The notes under the pieces were generated by a model. It worked only from the letters and a program-made list of their open reading frames with translations, had not been told where the DNA came from and ran no database searches. This document shows positions 36,691 through 45,868 of a stretch of 64,000 nucleotides of DNA, in pieces. The first letter of the stretch is position 1. Each line of letters opens with the position of its first letter. The translations under genes and the position numbers were made by a program. This DNA is from Prosthecomicrobium pneumaticum (GTDB taxonomy: Bacteria > Pseudomonadota > Alphaproteobacteria > Rhizobiales > Kaistiaceae). The DNA is taken from the NCBI RefSeq assembly GCF_014199915.1, contig NZ_JACHOO010000002.1:248001-312000 (forward strand), in the 5' to 3' direction.

Positions 36691-39345
36691 ATGGTGCGGT
36701 GGATCTACCGCTTCGGTGACGGCGTCGCCGACGAGGGCGGCGCGAATGCGGCCGCCCTGCTCGGCGCCAAGGGCGCGGCGCTCGCGGCGATGGCGCGGCT
36801 CGGCCTGCCCGTGCCGGCCGGCTTCACGATCGGCGCCGCGGCGACGGCGCATCATCTCGCCCATGGACGGTTTCCGAACGGTTTCGAGGCGGAGTTCGAC
36901 GCCGCGCTCGGCTGGCTCGAGGCACTCGCCGCCCCCCGTCCGCCGGTGCTCGCTTTGCGGCCGAGCCCGGAGCGGGCGATGCCCGGTCTCGAGGGCGCCC
37001 TTCTTGACCTCGGCCTCGGTGACATCGCGACCCGCGCGCTCGCGCAGGCGACCGGCGATCCCGCCTTCGCGCAGGATTGCCGCCGGCGGTTCCTGCGCCA
37101 GTTCGGCGAGACGGTGCTGCGGCTCGATCCGGCCGATTTCGAGGAGCGGGCCGATGCCTTCCGGCGCGGCCGCGGCCTGCCGCCGGCCGGCCCGCTCGGC
37201 GCGGAGGATGGCGGGGCGCTCGGCGCGCTCTATGCCGCGCTGATCGCGGAGGAGACCGGGACCCCACCGCCCGACGCACTCGGCCTGCAGCTCGCGACCG
37301 CGATCGAGGCGGCGCTCCGCTCCTGGAGGACGCCCCGCGCCATCGCCTGGCGCAGCCTCACCGCCCTGCCCGATCAGGCGGCGCCGGCCCTCGTCGTGCA
37401 GACCATGGCCTTCGGCAATCTCGGCCGCCGGTCCGGAGCAGGCCTCGTCTCGACGCGCGACGCGGAAACGGGCGCGAAGCGGCTCGCCGGCAGCTTCCTC
37501 GCCGCGGCGCAGGGCGACGAGATCAAGGCGGGCGCGCGCGGTGCCGAGCCGCTCGACCGGCTCGCCGCGGCGCACGAGGCGGTGGCAGCCGTCCGCGAGG
37601 GCCTCGTCGCCGCCGCGGGGCGGCTCGAAGCCCATTTCCGCGATGCGGTCGAATTCGAGTTCACGGTCGAGGACGGGCGGCTGTTCCTGCTCGACGTCCG
37701 GCCGCTCGCCCGCTCGACGCGCGCGGATCTCGCGATCGCCGTCGGCCTCGCCGGCGAACGGATCATCGACCGCCGCGAGGCGGTCGCCCGGATCGACCCG
37801 GCCTCGCTCGATCACCTGCTCCACCCGCGCATCGATCCGGCCGCCCCCGTCGATCTGCTCGCCCGCGGCGTTCCGGCCTCGCCCGGCGCGGCGACGGGCG
37901 TCGTCGCCTTCAGCGCGGCGGAGGCGGAGGACCTGCGGCTCGCCGGCCGCAAGGCGATCCTGGTGCGGGTCGAGACCGGGCCGGAGGACGTGCACGCCAT
38001 GCATGCGGCGGCGGCCATCCTCACGGTGCGCGGCGGCATGACGAGCCATGCGGCGGTGATCGCCCGCGGCATGGGCAAGCCCTGCGTCGCCGGCGCCGGC
38101 ACGCTGCGTGTCGATGCGCGCGCCGGCACGCTGTCGGCGGGCGAGCGGACGGTCCGCCGCGGCGACACGGTCACGCTCGACGGCGGCAGCGGCGCGGTGA
38201 TGGTCGGCGCCGTGCCGCTCAGCCAGCCGGAGCTGACCGGCGCCTTCGCCACCCTCATGGACTGGGCGGACGGCATCCGCACGCTCCGGGTCCGGGCGAA
38301 CGCCGAGACGGTCGCCGACGCCAATATCGCGCGGGCCTTCGGCGCGGAGGGCATCGGCCTCTGCCGCTCCGAGCACATGTTCTTCGAGAGCGGCCGCACC
38401 GGCCTCGTCCGCGCCATGATCCTCGCCGAGACGGTCGAGGCGCGGCGCGAGGCGCTCGCCGCGCTGCTGCCGCTGCAGCGCGCCGATTTCGCCCGCCTCT
38501 TCACGGTGATGGCCGGTCATCCGGTGACCGTTCGCCTGCTCGACCCGCCGCTGCACGAATTCCTGCCGCGCGCCGAAGAGGAGATCGCCGCGCTCGCGGG
38601 CGCGCTCGGCATGGCCGAGGACCGGCTGCGCCGCCGGCTCGAGGCGCTCGCCGAGGCGAACCCGATGCTCGGCCATCGCGGCTGCCGGCTCGCCATCACC
38701 TTTCCCGAAATCGCCGAGATGCAGGCGCGCGCCATCCTCGACGCCGCGCTCGATGCGGCCGCCGAGACCGGCGCGGCGGTGGTGCCGCAGATCATGGTGC
38801 CCCTCGTCGCCTCCCGCGCCGAGTTCGATTTCGTCGCCGAGCGGGTCCGCATCGTCGCGCAGGCCATCGGCCGCGAGCGTGGCGCGGCGCCCCATTACGA
38901 GATCGGCACGATGATCGAGCTGCCGCGCGCCGCCCTGCGCGCCGGGGCGATCGCCGAGAGCGCCGCCTTCTTCTCCTTCGGCACCAACGACCTCACCCAG
39001 ACGACCTACGGCATCTCGCGCGACGACGCCGCGGCCTTCCTGCGCGCCTATGTCGAGGAGGGTCTGATGCCCCATGATCCCTTCGCGACGCTCGACCACG
39101 AGGGCGTGGGCGAACTGGTGCGGATGGCTGCGGAACGAGGCCGGGCGACACGGCCGGACCTCGAGCTCGGCATCTGCGGCGAGCACGGCGGCGATCCGGC
39201 CTCGATCCGTTTCTGCGCCGAGATCGGCCTCGATTATGTCTCCTGCTCGCCGTTTCGCGTGCCGATCGCCCGGCTCGCCGCGGCCCAGGCGGCGATCGCC
39301 GCCGAAGCACGAACGGGGGAAATCGGTCGCAAGGCGGCCGAATGA
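36691..39345 (+). CDS. ppdK: Divergent pyruvate phosphate dikinase
   Basis: An 884-residue protein with the full PPDK layout: N-terminal nucleotide domain (AKGAALAAMARLGLPVPAGF), central phosphohistidine His453 (GGMTSHAAVIARG) and C-terminal PEP/pyruvate domain (GTNDLTQTTYGISRDD, Cys829 in ICGEHGGDP, SCSPFRVPIARLAAAQ). PPDK interconverts pyruvate, ATP and phosphate with PEP, AMP and pyrophosphate. The swivel and PEP domains are well conserved. The nucleotide domain is not: the usual LQTRxGKR stretch reads LLDVRPLARS, with Asp335 where Gln is expected. Nucleotide preference may therefore differ. It is a monocistronic-looking gene. Confidence 0.85.
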   Translation: MVRWIYRFGDGVADEGGANAAALLGAKGAALAAMARLGLPVPAGFTIGAAATAHHLAHGRFPNGFEAEFDAALGWLEALAAPRPPVLALRPSPERAMPGLEGALLDLGLGDIATRALAQATGDPAFAQDCRRRFLRQFGETVLRLDPADFEERADAFRRGRGLPPAGPLGAEDGGALGALYAALIAEETGTPPPDALGLQLATAIEAALRSWRTPRAIAWRSLTALPDQAAPALVVQTMAFGNLGRRSGAGLVSTRDAETGAKRLAGSFLAAAQGDEIKAGARGAEPLDRLAAAHEAVAAVREGLVAAAGRLEAHFRDAVEFEFTVEDGRLFLLDVRPLARSTRADLAIAVGLAGERIIDRREAVARIDPASLDHLLHPRIDPAAPVDLLARGVPASPGAATGVVAFSAAEAEDLRLAGRKAILVRVETGPEDVHAMHAAAAILTVRGGMTSHAAVIARGMGKPCVAGAGTLRVDARAGTLSAGERTVRRGDTVTLDGGSGAVMVGAVPLSQPELTGAFATLMDWADGIRTLRVRANAETVADANIARAFGAEGIGLCRSEHMFFESGRTGLVRAMILAETVEARREALAALLPLQRADFARLFTVMAGHPVTVRLLDPPLHEFLPRAEEEIAALAGALGMAEDRLRRRLEALAEANPMLGHRGCRLAITFPEIAEMQARAILDAALDAAAETGAAVVPQIMVPLVASRAEFDFVAERVRIVAQAIGRERGAAPHYEIGTMIELPRAALRAGAIAESAAFFSFGTNDLTQTTYGISRDDAAAFLRAYVEEGLMPHDPFATLDHEGVGELVRMAAERGRATRPDLELGICGEHGGDPASIRFCAEIGLDYVSCSPFRVPIARLAAAQAAIAAEARTGEIGRKAAE

Positions 39346-39488
39346 GCGGGGAAAAGGACGGCCCGCCTCGCTCGGGCCACAATGCCCGGGCGGGTCGTTA
39401 ACCGTCTTTCAAGGTTAATGCCGCAACTCTCAGTCCTCGGCCGGGAGCTTCCACTCCCCGACCCCCGGTCCGAACGCCTGGAGTTTGC

Positions 39489-40685
39489 GTGCCCATGACG
39501 GGAGTTCACCGGCCTACGATGAGAGGGCGATCCGCTCCGCCGGCGCGCTTGGCGCGCCCCCGTCCCGCCCTCCGGCGCCGCTCCGGTTTCGGCACCCTCC
39601 TCTTCAACCGGCTGTTCCTGCCGGCGATCGCCGGTGCGGCGCTGCTCGCCGGCAGCGCGACCGACGTCGCCTATCAGGACGTCGCCGAGATGTTCGGCGG
39701 CAAGGTTCCGGCCGCCGAGCGCTGGCTCGCCCGGCTCGTCCCGACGCCGTCCGGCTCGGTGCATGTCGCCTCCCTCGCCCCTTCCGCCGCCGAGCGCCTC
39801 GCCGCGACGGCCGAGATCGTCGTGACGCCCCGCCTCGATACGATCGTCAAGGGCGCGGTGGCGCCGACATTCGAGCCGCCCGAGGTCAACCGCGCCCCGA
39901 AGGGCGATCTCGCCATGACGCGGCTGCGCCCGGTGGTGGTCAGCGCCTTCACCGCCGGCGTGCTGGCGCGCGAGGCTTCGGTGTTCGACGCCGCGCCGGG
40001 CGAGGCCGTTGCGCTTCTGCTGCCCAAGGATGCGACGAAGGCGATCGCCGCCGTCGTCCGCGGCAAGCGCGGGTCCGCCGCCGCCGCGACCCCCGGGGCC
40101 GCGGTCGCCGAGACGGACGCGATCGCCTACGCCCCGTCCGATCCCGCCGCCGATGGCGCGCCCTTCGATGCCCTGCTCGGCAAGCCCGGCACCGGCGCGC
40201 CGATGGCGATCGGCAAGGACGGTAAACGCGACCATTTCTGGGTCACCTTCCCGATCCCGCAGGCCGCAAAGTCGAAGAGCGAGCAGAGATGCCTCGCCGA
40301 GGCGATCTATTTCGAAGCCCGCTCGGAGCCGATCAAGGGCCAGCTCGCGGTCGCCCAGGTGGTGATCAACCGGCTCAAGAACCCGGCCTATCCGGCGACG
40401 ATCTGCGGCGTCGTCTATCAGAACCGCACCATGCGCAATGCCTGCCAGTTCTCCTTCGCCTGCGACGGCATCAAGGACCGCGTGACCGACCGGCGGGCCT
40501 GGTCGACGGCGCAGACGCTCGCGCGGCGGGTGCTGTTCGAGAACAACTGGTGGTCGGCCGATGTCGGCTCGGCGACGCACTATCACGCCACCTATGTCCG
40601 GCCGCGCTGGGCGCGGACGATGAAGAAGATGCAGAAGATCGGCCGGCACGTCTTTTACAAGACCTATGGCGGCGGCTGGTCCTAG
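39489..40685 (+). CDS. SleB-type cell wall hydrolase
   Basis: A 398-residue envelope protein. A basic N-terminus is followed by one hydrophobic segment (LFNRLFLPAIAGAALLAG, about residues 40-58), likely a signal anchor. A long Ala/Pro-rich periplasmic linker leads to a C-terminal hydrolase domain (residues about 265-395) with CLAEAIYFEARSEPIKGQLAVAQVVINR, the motif region of SleB/CwlJ lytic enzymes with a probable catalytic Glu. Aromatic THYHATYVRPRW is also typical. It should cleave peptidoglycan. The GTG at 39489 has CTGGAG close by; an ATG at 39495 is an alternative. Confidence 0.85.
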   Translation: MPMTGVHRPTMRGRSAPPARLARPRPALRRRSGFGTLLFNRLFLPAIAGAALLAGSATDVAYQDVAEMFGGKVPAAERWLARLVPTPSGSVHVASLAPSAAERLAATAEIVVTPRLDTIVKGAVAPTFEPPEVNRAPKGDLAMTRLRPVVVSAFTAGVLAREASVFDAAPGEAVALLLPKDATKAIAAVVRGKRGSAAAATPGAAVAETDAIAYAPSDPAADGAPFDALLGKPGTGAPMAIGKDGKRDHFWVTFPIPQAAKSKSEQRCLAEAIYFEARSEPIKGQLAVAQVVINRLKNPAYPATICGVVYQNRTMRNACQFSFACDGIKDRVTDRRAWSTAQTLARRVLFENNWWSADVGSATHYHATYVRPRWARTMKKMQKIGRHVFYKTYGGGWS

Positions 40686-40785
40686 CCCGCCGCGCTCCGC
40701 CCCTCCCGCGCCGGCCGCTGTTGCCGCGCAACCTGACGTGTGAGACTGTCGCCCCGGTTGTCGTGACGCGGGGGGCGGACACACG

Positions 40786-42645
40786 GTGGGGGCAGAGTTC
40801 GGCGGCGTCTTGCGGCCGTTGAAGCGGTACATTGCGGAGCGTGCGCACCGATTCGGCTTCCATTCGGACGGCAAGCCCCGCGGCTGGCTTCGGCGGCTGC
40901 TGATCAACAGGCAGAAGCGCCGTCTGCGCTCGGTCGGCCGGCTCATCGCGCTCGACGCGGAGGGCAGCGTCCGGCCGGCTTTCGCGCCCTGGCTGGCGAC
41001 GCAGGCCGTGCTGATCGGCCAGAGGCTGCCGGGTCGGGAGGAGACGCGCTATGCCGCCCGGATACGGGCGGTGGCGGCGTCCGGCCGGCTCGGCGCCGTG
41101 CGCTCGGTCGGCATCGTCTCGACGCCGCACACTCGGTTCGTCGCCGGGACGATCGCGACGGCGCTCGCCGGCACGCGGCTCGCCTGCCGGCTCTACGACG
41201 CGCCGCCGGAGGCGGAGCACGATCTCTACATCGTCCTGTGCCCGCAGATGTTCGACCGTCTGCCGCCTCTCGAGCGCACCATCCTGTTCCAGATGGAACA
41301 GGTGCGCGCCTCGCAATGGGTCACGCCCGCCTATCTGTCGACGCTCGCGGCGGGCCTCGCCGTGCTCGACTATTCGCTCGACAACATCGCGGCCCTCATC
41401 GAACACGGGCTTCCGCTGAAGCAGCTCTATCACGTGCCGATCGAGCCGCCGGCGATGCCGGCCACTCCCCCACCGCCCGGGGGGCAAACCATCGACGTCC
41501 TGTTCTACGGCGCGTCGAATGACCGGCGGAGGCGCTATTTCGAGGCGCTCCGCAGCCACGTCGAGCTGCGGGTGGTGACGGAGGTGTTCGGCGACGACCT
41601 TTACCGCCTGCTCCGGTCCGCGAAGGTGGTGGTCAACGTCCACTATTATGAAGGCGCGCTGCTCGAGACGACCCGGCTCTCGGAGGCGTTGAGCTTCGGC
41701 GCGCGGGTGGTTTCCGAACAGGGCGTCGATCAGGCCGATCAGGGGGCCTTCGAGGATCGCGTCGACTTCGTGCCGACCGGCGACATCGACGCCTTCGTCG
41801 CCAGGACCCTCGCAGTGCTCGCGCAGGAGAACCGGCCGGACAAGGCCGAGCCGCCGCGGCCCGTCGCCGAGACGGTCCGGGGAAGCCGCTTCGGCGTGCT
41901 GCGGGCGCTGCACGGTGTGGGCGCACTGACGCTCGACGAACTCGATGCGGCGAGCGCCGGCATCGCGCTCCCTTCCGACAGGGTGGTGCTCGCCTTTCCC
42001 GAACACATCGCGCGCTTCCGTTTCGCCGAGACGAACCGTCTCGCCGGCGCGGCGGTGTTCCCGTGCCTGCGCCATATCGATGGCTGGAAGGGCTGCGCGG
42101 AGAGTTACAAGTTTATCGCCCGCCGCGCGCTCGGTGCCGGCACGACGCGGCTGACCGTCTACGAGGACGACGCCGCCTTCGCGCCCGGAACGGCCGATCG
42201 GCTCGCGGCGGTCGAGCGCTATCTCGACGGCCTCGGCGGAGCCTGGGACGTGTTTTCCGGCCTGCTCAGCGATCTCAGGCCCGATTTCGCGGTCTCGCAT
42301 GTCGAGGAGCGGGACGGCGAGCGGTTCATCCATGTCGACACGGTGATCGGCGCCGTCTTCGCGATCTACAACGCCTCCGCCCTCGGCCTCCTCGCCGCCT
42401 TCGAATTCGAGGGCGAGGATCCGGCGCGGCACACGATCGACCGCTATCTCGAACGGCGGGGCCTGCGTTGCATCACGACGGCGGTGCCGGTGGCGGGCCA
42501 CGCGGCGGCCCTCGACTCGACCCTGTGGCCGGCGACCAACGAAAGGCTCGAAACGATGATCGAGGCGAGCCTGCGCCGTCTCGAGGCCAAAGCCGCGGCC
42601 TTCAAACGGGCCGCAGCCCCCGGGACGGCGGATACCTTCGGGTAG
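40786..42645 (+). CDS. Two-domain glycosyltransferase (GT1-like plus GT25-like)
   Basis: A 619-residue protein. Residues about 95-370 resemble a GT-B transferase: IDVLFYGASNDRRRRYFEAL opens the C-terminal Rossmann half and ETTRLSEALSFGARVVSE looks like the nucleotide-sugar site. Residues about 400-590 look like a GT25-type domain, with VYEDDAAFAPG as the metal-binding acidic motif and ATNERLE near the end. A fusion of two transferases acting in one surface-polysaccharide pathway is plausible. The GTG start follows GGGGGCGGA. The acceptor is unknown. Confidence 0.65.
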   Translation: MGAEFGGVLRPLKRYIAERAHRFGFHSDGKPRGWLRRLLINRQKRRLRSVGRLIALDAEGSVRPAFAPWLATQAVLIGQRLPGREETRYAARIRAVAASGRLGAVRSVGIVSTPHTRFVAGTIATALAGTRLACRLYDAPPEAEHDLYIVLCPQMFDRLPPLERTILFQMEQVRASQWVTPAYLSTLAAGLAVLDYSLDNIAALIEHGLPLKQLYHVPIEPPAMPATPPPPGGQTIDVLFYGASNDRRRRYFEALRSHVELRVVTEVFGDDLYRLLRSAKVVVNVHYYEGALLETTRLSEALSFGARVVSEQGVDQADQGAFEDRVDFVPTGDIDAFVARTLAVLAQENRPDKAEPPRPVAETVRGSRFGVLRALHGVGALTLDELDAASAGIALPSDRVVLAFPEHIARFRFAETNRLAGAAVFPCLRHIDGWKGCAESYKFIARRALGAGTTRLTVYEDDAAFAPGTADRLAAVERYLDGLGGAWDVFSGLLSDLRPDFAVSHVEERDGERFIHVDTVIGAVFAIYNASALGLLAAFEFEGEDPARHTIDRYLERRGLRCITTAVPVAGHAAALDSTLWPATNERLETMIEASLRRLEAKAAAFKRAAAPGTADTFG

Positions 42646-42688
42646 AGGGCCGTGATGGAGCCCCGATCCGCCTCCGGATGGGCCCGCC

Positions 42689-43678
42689 CTACCCGATCTC
42701 GACGACGATCCGGCCGCGGACGCGGCCGTCGACGATCGCCCTGGCCTCGTCGAGCACCGCGTCGAACGGAATGGCGCGGGTCATCGCCGCGAGCTTGGCC
42801 CGGTCCATGTCGCGGGCGAGCCGGTTCCAGGCGGCCGTGCGCACGGCCTTCGGGGCCCGCACCGATTCGATGCCGTAGAGCGTGACGCCGCGCAGGATGA
42901 AGGGCGCGACCGAGCCCGGCAAATCCATCCCGCCGGCATTGCCGCAGGCGGCGACCGCGCCGAAATCGCGGATCATCGACAGCACATTCGCGAGCGTCGC
43001 GCCGCCCACCGCGTCGATCGCCCCGACGAAGCGGATTTTCGACAGCGGCCGCGGCGGGCCGGAGAGCTCCGCCCGGTCGATCACCTCCGCCGCGCCGAGG
43101 CCCTTCAGATAGTCGGCCTCCTCGGGCCGGCCGGTCGCCGCGACGACGTGATGGCCGAGGCTCGACAGAAGGCTCACCGCCGTCGAGCCGAGGCCGCCGG
43201 CGGCCCCGGTGACGAGGATCGGGCCGGAGCCGGGATGGATCTCGTGCCGCTCGAGCGCCATGACGGCGAGCATCGCCGTATAGCCCGCCGTGCCGAGCGC
43301 CATCGCCTCGTCGCCGGTAATCCCCGGCGGCAGCGCGATCAGCCATTCGGAGCGAACGCGCGCGCGCTCCGCCCAGAAGCCCCAGTGCAGCTCGCCGACC
43401 CCCCAGCCATTGAGGAGCACGCGGTCGCCGACGGCGAAGGCCTCGCTCTCGGAGCCGATCACCGTGCCGACCCCGTCGACCCCCGGGATCATCGGGAAAT
43501 GGCGGACCACCGGCAGCCGGCCGGTGACGGCGAGCCCGTCCTTGTAATTGATCGTCGAGCGTTCGACCGCGATCGTCACGTCGCCCGGCATCATCGCCGT
43601 CTCGTCGATCCGCGTGAAGCCGACCGACTGTCCGCCCGCCGCGTCCTTCTCGATCAGCACCGCCCTGAAGCTCGCCAA
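42689..43678 (-). CDS. YhdH/AcuI-type zinc-independent quinone oxidoreductase (acrylyl-CoA reductase-like)
   Basis: A 329-residue medium-chain dehydrogenase/reductase. SxxNYKDGLAVTG-type N-terminus (STINYKDGLAVTGR), nucleotide-binding VTGAAGGLGSTAVSLLSSLG and FVGAIDAVGG are typical of the YhdH/AcuI group, which reduces acryloyl-CoA with NADPH. No zinc-ligand cysteines are seen. The best start is a TTG at 43678 (MASFRAVLIEKD) preceded by GGGAGAG, matching family length. The MFS transporter gene lies 34 bases upstream in the same orientation, suggesting an operon. Confidence 0.85.
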   Translation of the reverse strand: MASFRAVLIEKDAAGGQSVGFTRIDETAMMPGDVTIAVERSTINYKDGLAVTGRLPVVRHFPMIPGVDGVGTVIGSESEAFAVGDRVLLNGWGVGELHWGFWAERARVRSEWLIALPPGITGDEAMALGTAGYTAMLAVMALERHEIHPGSGPILVTGAAGGLGSTAVSLLSSLGHHVVAATGRPEEADYLKGLGAAEVIDRAELSGPPRPLSKIRFVGAIDAVGGATLANVLSMIRDFGAVAACGNAGGMDLPGSVAPFILRGVTLYGIESVRAPKAVRTAAWNRLARDMDRAKLAAMTRAIPFDAVLDEARAIVDGRVRGRIVVEIG

Positions 43679-43712
43679 AACCGCTCTCCCTCTCGCCCGC
43701 CGGCGCGCCAGC

Positions 43713-44933
43713 CTATTCCGCCGGCTGGAGGCGCGCCACCGGCCGCTCGACGATCGGCAGATGGACGAGCCCGGCGAACACCGCGAGCGCCACCGAAATC
43801 CACCAGAACAGGGCATAGGAGCCGGTCTGGTCGTAGATGCGGCCGCCCAGCCAGACGCCGAGGAAGGAGCCGACCTGGTGGGAGAAGAAGACGACGCCGA
43901 ACAGCATCGCCATGAAGCGGGTGCCGAACATGATGTTGACGAGGCCTTGCGTCGGCGGAACCGTCGACAGCCACAGAAAGCCCATCGCGGCGGAGAAGAT
44001 GAGCAGCGAGGCGACGCTCGGCGGGGTGAGGATGAAGAGCGTGATGGCGATGCCGCGGCCGAAATAGATCGCCGACAGCACGAGCCGCTTCGGCACCCGG
44101 CCGGAGAGCCAGCCGGCGGTGATCGCGCCGGCGATGTTGAAGAGGCCGATCACACCGATCGCCATGCCGCCCCACCAGGGATCGATGCCGATATCGGCGA
44201 CATAGGGCGGCAGATGGGTGGTGATGAAGGCGACATGGAAGCCGCAGACGAAGAAGCCGGCGATCAGCCAGAGATAGGAGCGGTGGCCGAGTGCCTCGGC
44301 GATCGCCCCGCCGGCGCTCTGCTCGACGACGCCGCGCGGACGCGGCTGCGCCCCGCCGCGCAGCACCATGGCGAGGAAGGGCACGACGAGTACGAGCGCC
44401 GCCATGGCGACCAGCGCCCCCCGCCAGCCGAAGCCGGCGATGAAGCCCTGGCCGAGCGGGGCGAAGACGAACTGGCCGGCCGAGCCCGCCGCCGTGCCGA
44501 GCCCGAAGGCGAGCGGCTTCATCCGCTCCGGCAGCAGCCGCTGGAAGGCGACGAGCACCAGGAAATAGGCAGACGACGCGATGCCGAGCCCCATCAGCAC
44601 GCCGGCGGTCAGCTGGAGCACCAGCGCGTCGGTGGTGAAGGCCATCAGGACGAGGCCGGCCGCATAGACGACGCTGCCGACGACCAGCACAGGCACCGGC
44701 CCGTAGCGGTCGGCGAGCAGTCCCGAGAAGGGCTGCGCGGCGCCCCAGAAGAGGTTCTGCAGCGCGATGGCGAGCGCGAAGACCTCGCGGCTCCAGCCGT
44801 TCTCGACGGTCATCGGCGTCAGGAAGAAGCCCATGGTCGAGCGCGGACCGAAGGTCAGCATGGCGATGGCGAGGCCGGCGGCGACGATCACCTCGGGGCG
44901 GCGGAACGACGGCGCGACGGGCTGGGCGGACAT
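43713..44933 (-). CDS. MFS transporter
   Basis: A 406-residue major-facilitator protein with about twelve hydrophobic segments. The loop 2-3 signature appears as GLLADRYGPVPVL and a cytoplasmic repeat GWLSGRVPKRLVL follows in the second half. The organisation resembles monocarboxylate/oxalate-formate-type antiporters, but the substrate is not evident. It lies upstream of the YhdH-type reductase in the same direction and diverges from the YciI gene across a 230-base gap in which I see no other gene. Confidence 0.87.
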   Translation of the reverse strand: MSAQPVAPSFRRPEVIVAAGLAIAMLTFGPRSTMGFFLTPMTVENGWSREVFALAIALQNLFWGAAQPFSGLLADRYGPVPVLVVGSVVYAAGLVLMAFTTDALVLQLTAGVLMGLGIASSAYFLVLVAFQRLLPERMKPLAFGLGTAAGSAGQFVFAPLGQGFIAGFGWRGALVAMAALVLVVPFLAMVLRGGAQPRPRGVVEQSAGGAIAEALGHRSYLWLIAGFFVCGFHVAFITTHLPPYVADIGIDPWWGGMAIGVIGLFNIAGAITAGWLSGRVPKRLVLSAIYFGRGIAITLFILTPPSVASLLIFSAAMGFLWLSTVPPTQGLVNIMFGTRFMAMLFGVVFFSHQVGSFLGVWLGGRIYDQTGSYALFWWISVALAVFAGLVHLPIVERPVARLQPAE

Positions 44934-45163
44934 GGCGGACTCGCGAGGGAAGAAGGCAATGTCGCGAGTCTAAGCCCGAACGCCGCGCCGGGATAATCAA
45001 AACGGGTGAAGCGAGCCGCACGACACGCTGATGGATCGGCGGCCGCGCACGCCGGGGAGCCGGCGCAGCCGGACGTTTTTTCCCGCCGCACCGCACGCCG
45101 CCTGTCGGATCGCACCGCCGCCGCGCGTCCTCGGCATGGTCGAGTGCAACAGGGAGAAGGGCG

Positions 45164-45514
45164 ATGCGGTTTCTTTGCCTCGTCTATGTCGACGGCGCGA
45201 CGTTCGAAGGTTTCGGCGAGCAGGATCACCGGCGCCTGATCGAGGAGTCGCTCGCTTATGACGCCGGCCTCACGGCGCGCGGCCATTTCGTCGCCGCCGA
45301 CGCGCTCGTCGCCCCTTCAGAGGCGGTGACGGTGCGGGTGCGCGGCGGCCGCGTCGCCACGGCGGAAGGCCCCTATGCCGCGGACGGGCCGCAACTCGGC
45401 GGCTTCCTCCTCATCGATGCGCGCGATCTCGCCGAGGCGGCCGAGATTGCGGCGGGCGTGCCGATGGCCCGGCACGGCGGCATCGAGGTTCGGCCGGTCA
45501 TGCCGCTCGGCTGA
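45164..45514 (+). CDS. YciI/DGPF-family protein
   Basis: A 116-residue protein of the YCII-related (DGPF) family: MRFLCLVYVDGATF at the N-terminus, EGPYAADGPQLGGFLLIDARDLAEAAEIA in the middle, and a VRPVMPLG end. The fold is a ferredoxin-like alpha/beta barrel; the function of this subgroup is unknown, although some members accompany ECF sigma factors. None is seen here. GGGAGAAGG precedes the ATG. Confidence 0.87.
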   Translation: MRFLCLVYVDGATFEGFGEQDHRRLIEESLAYDAGLTARGHFVAADALVAPSEAVTVRVRGGRVATAEGPYAADGPQLGGFLLIDARDLAEAAEIAAGVPMARHGGIEVRPVMPLG

Positions 45515-45556
45515 GCGCGACGTTTGGGCGAGAAGCGGGCCGCCCGGACGGACGGC

Positions 45557-45868
45557 TCAGAACTTCTCGCCGCGCACGACCTCGACCGGGCCGATCATCA
45601 GCATCAGGCCGTGGCTGTCGAGGAGCGGCGCCAGCGCCGTGGCGAGCGCCTCCGCCTTCTCCTCGCCGGTAACGGCGACGAAGAGCACCTTCGCCTCCGC
45701 ACCGGTCACCTGATCGTCCGACCAGGCGCCGCGCGCACCGACGCCGCCGAGCGTCGGCACGAGCGTGTAATGGACGATGCCGACCCCCGCCGCGGCGGCG
45801 GCGACGCGGCGGACCAGCGGCGCGTCGACGAGGATCTCGATCTTCTGGCGGCGGAAGGTGGTGATCAT
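45557..45868 (-). CDS. PII-like protein, SbtB-like
   Basis: A 103-residue small protein (start MITTFRRQKIEILVDAPLV). Its length, alternation of beta strands with helices and genetic coupling to an SbtA-type transporter fit an SbtB-like PII-family regulator, which binds adenine nucleotides and controls bicarbonate uptake in cyanobacteria. The start overlaps the stop of the upstream transporter (ATGA), so both are made from one mRNA. Sequence similarity to PII is weak by eye, so the call rests partly on context. Confidence 0.65.
   Translation of the reverse strand: MITTFRRQKIEILVDAPLVRRVAAAAAGVGIVHYTLVPTLGGVGARGAWSDDQVTGAEAKVLFVAVTGEEKAEALATALAPLLDSHGLMLMIGPVEVVRGEKF

Noticed and set aside
39362-39390. 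Intrinsic terminator after the PPDK gene
   Set aside because: Nested GC-rich complementary stretches exist, but the stem is interrupted and no T-run follows.
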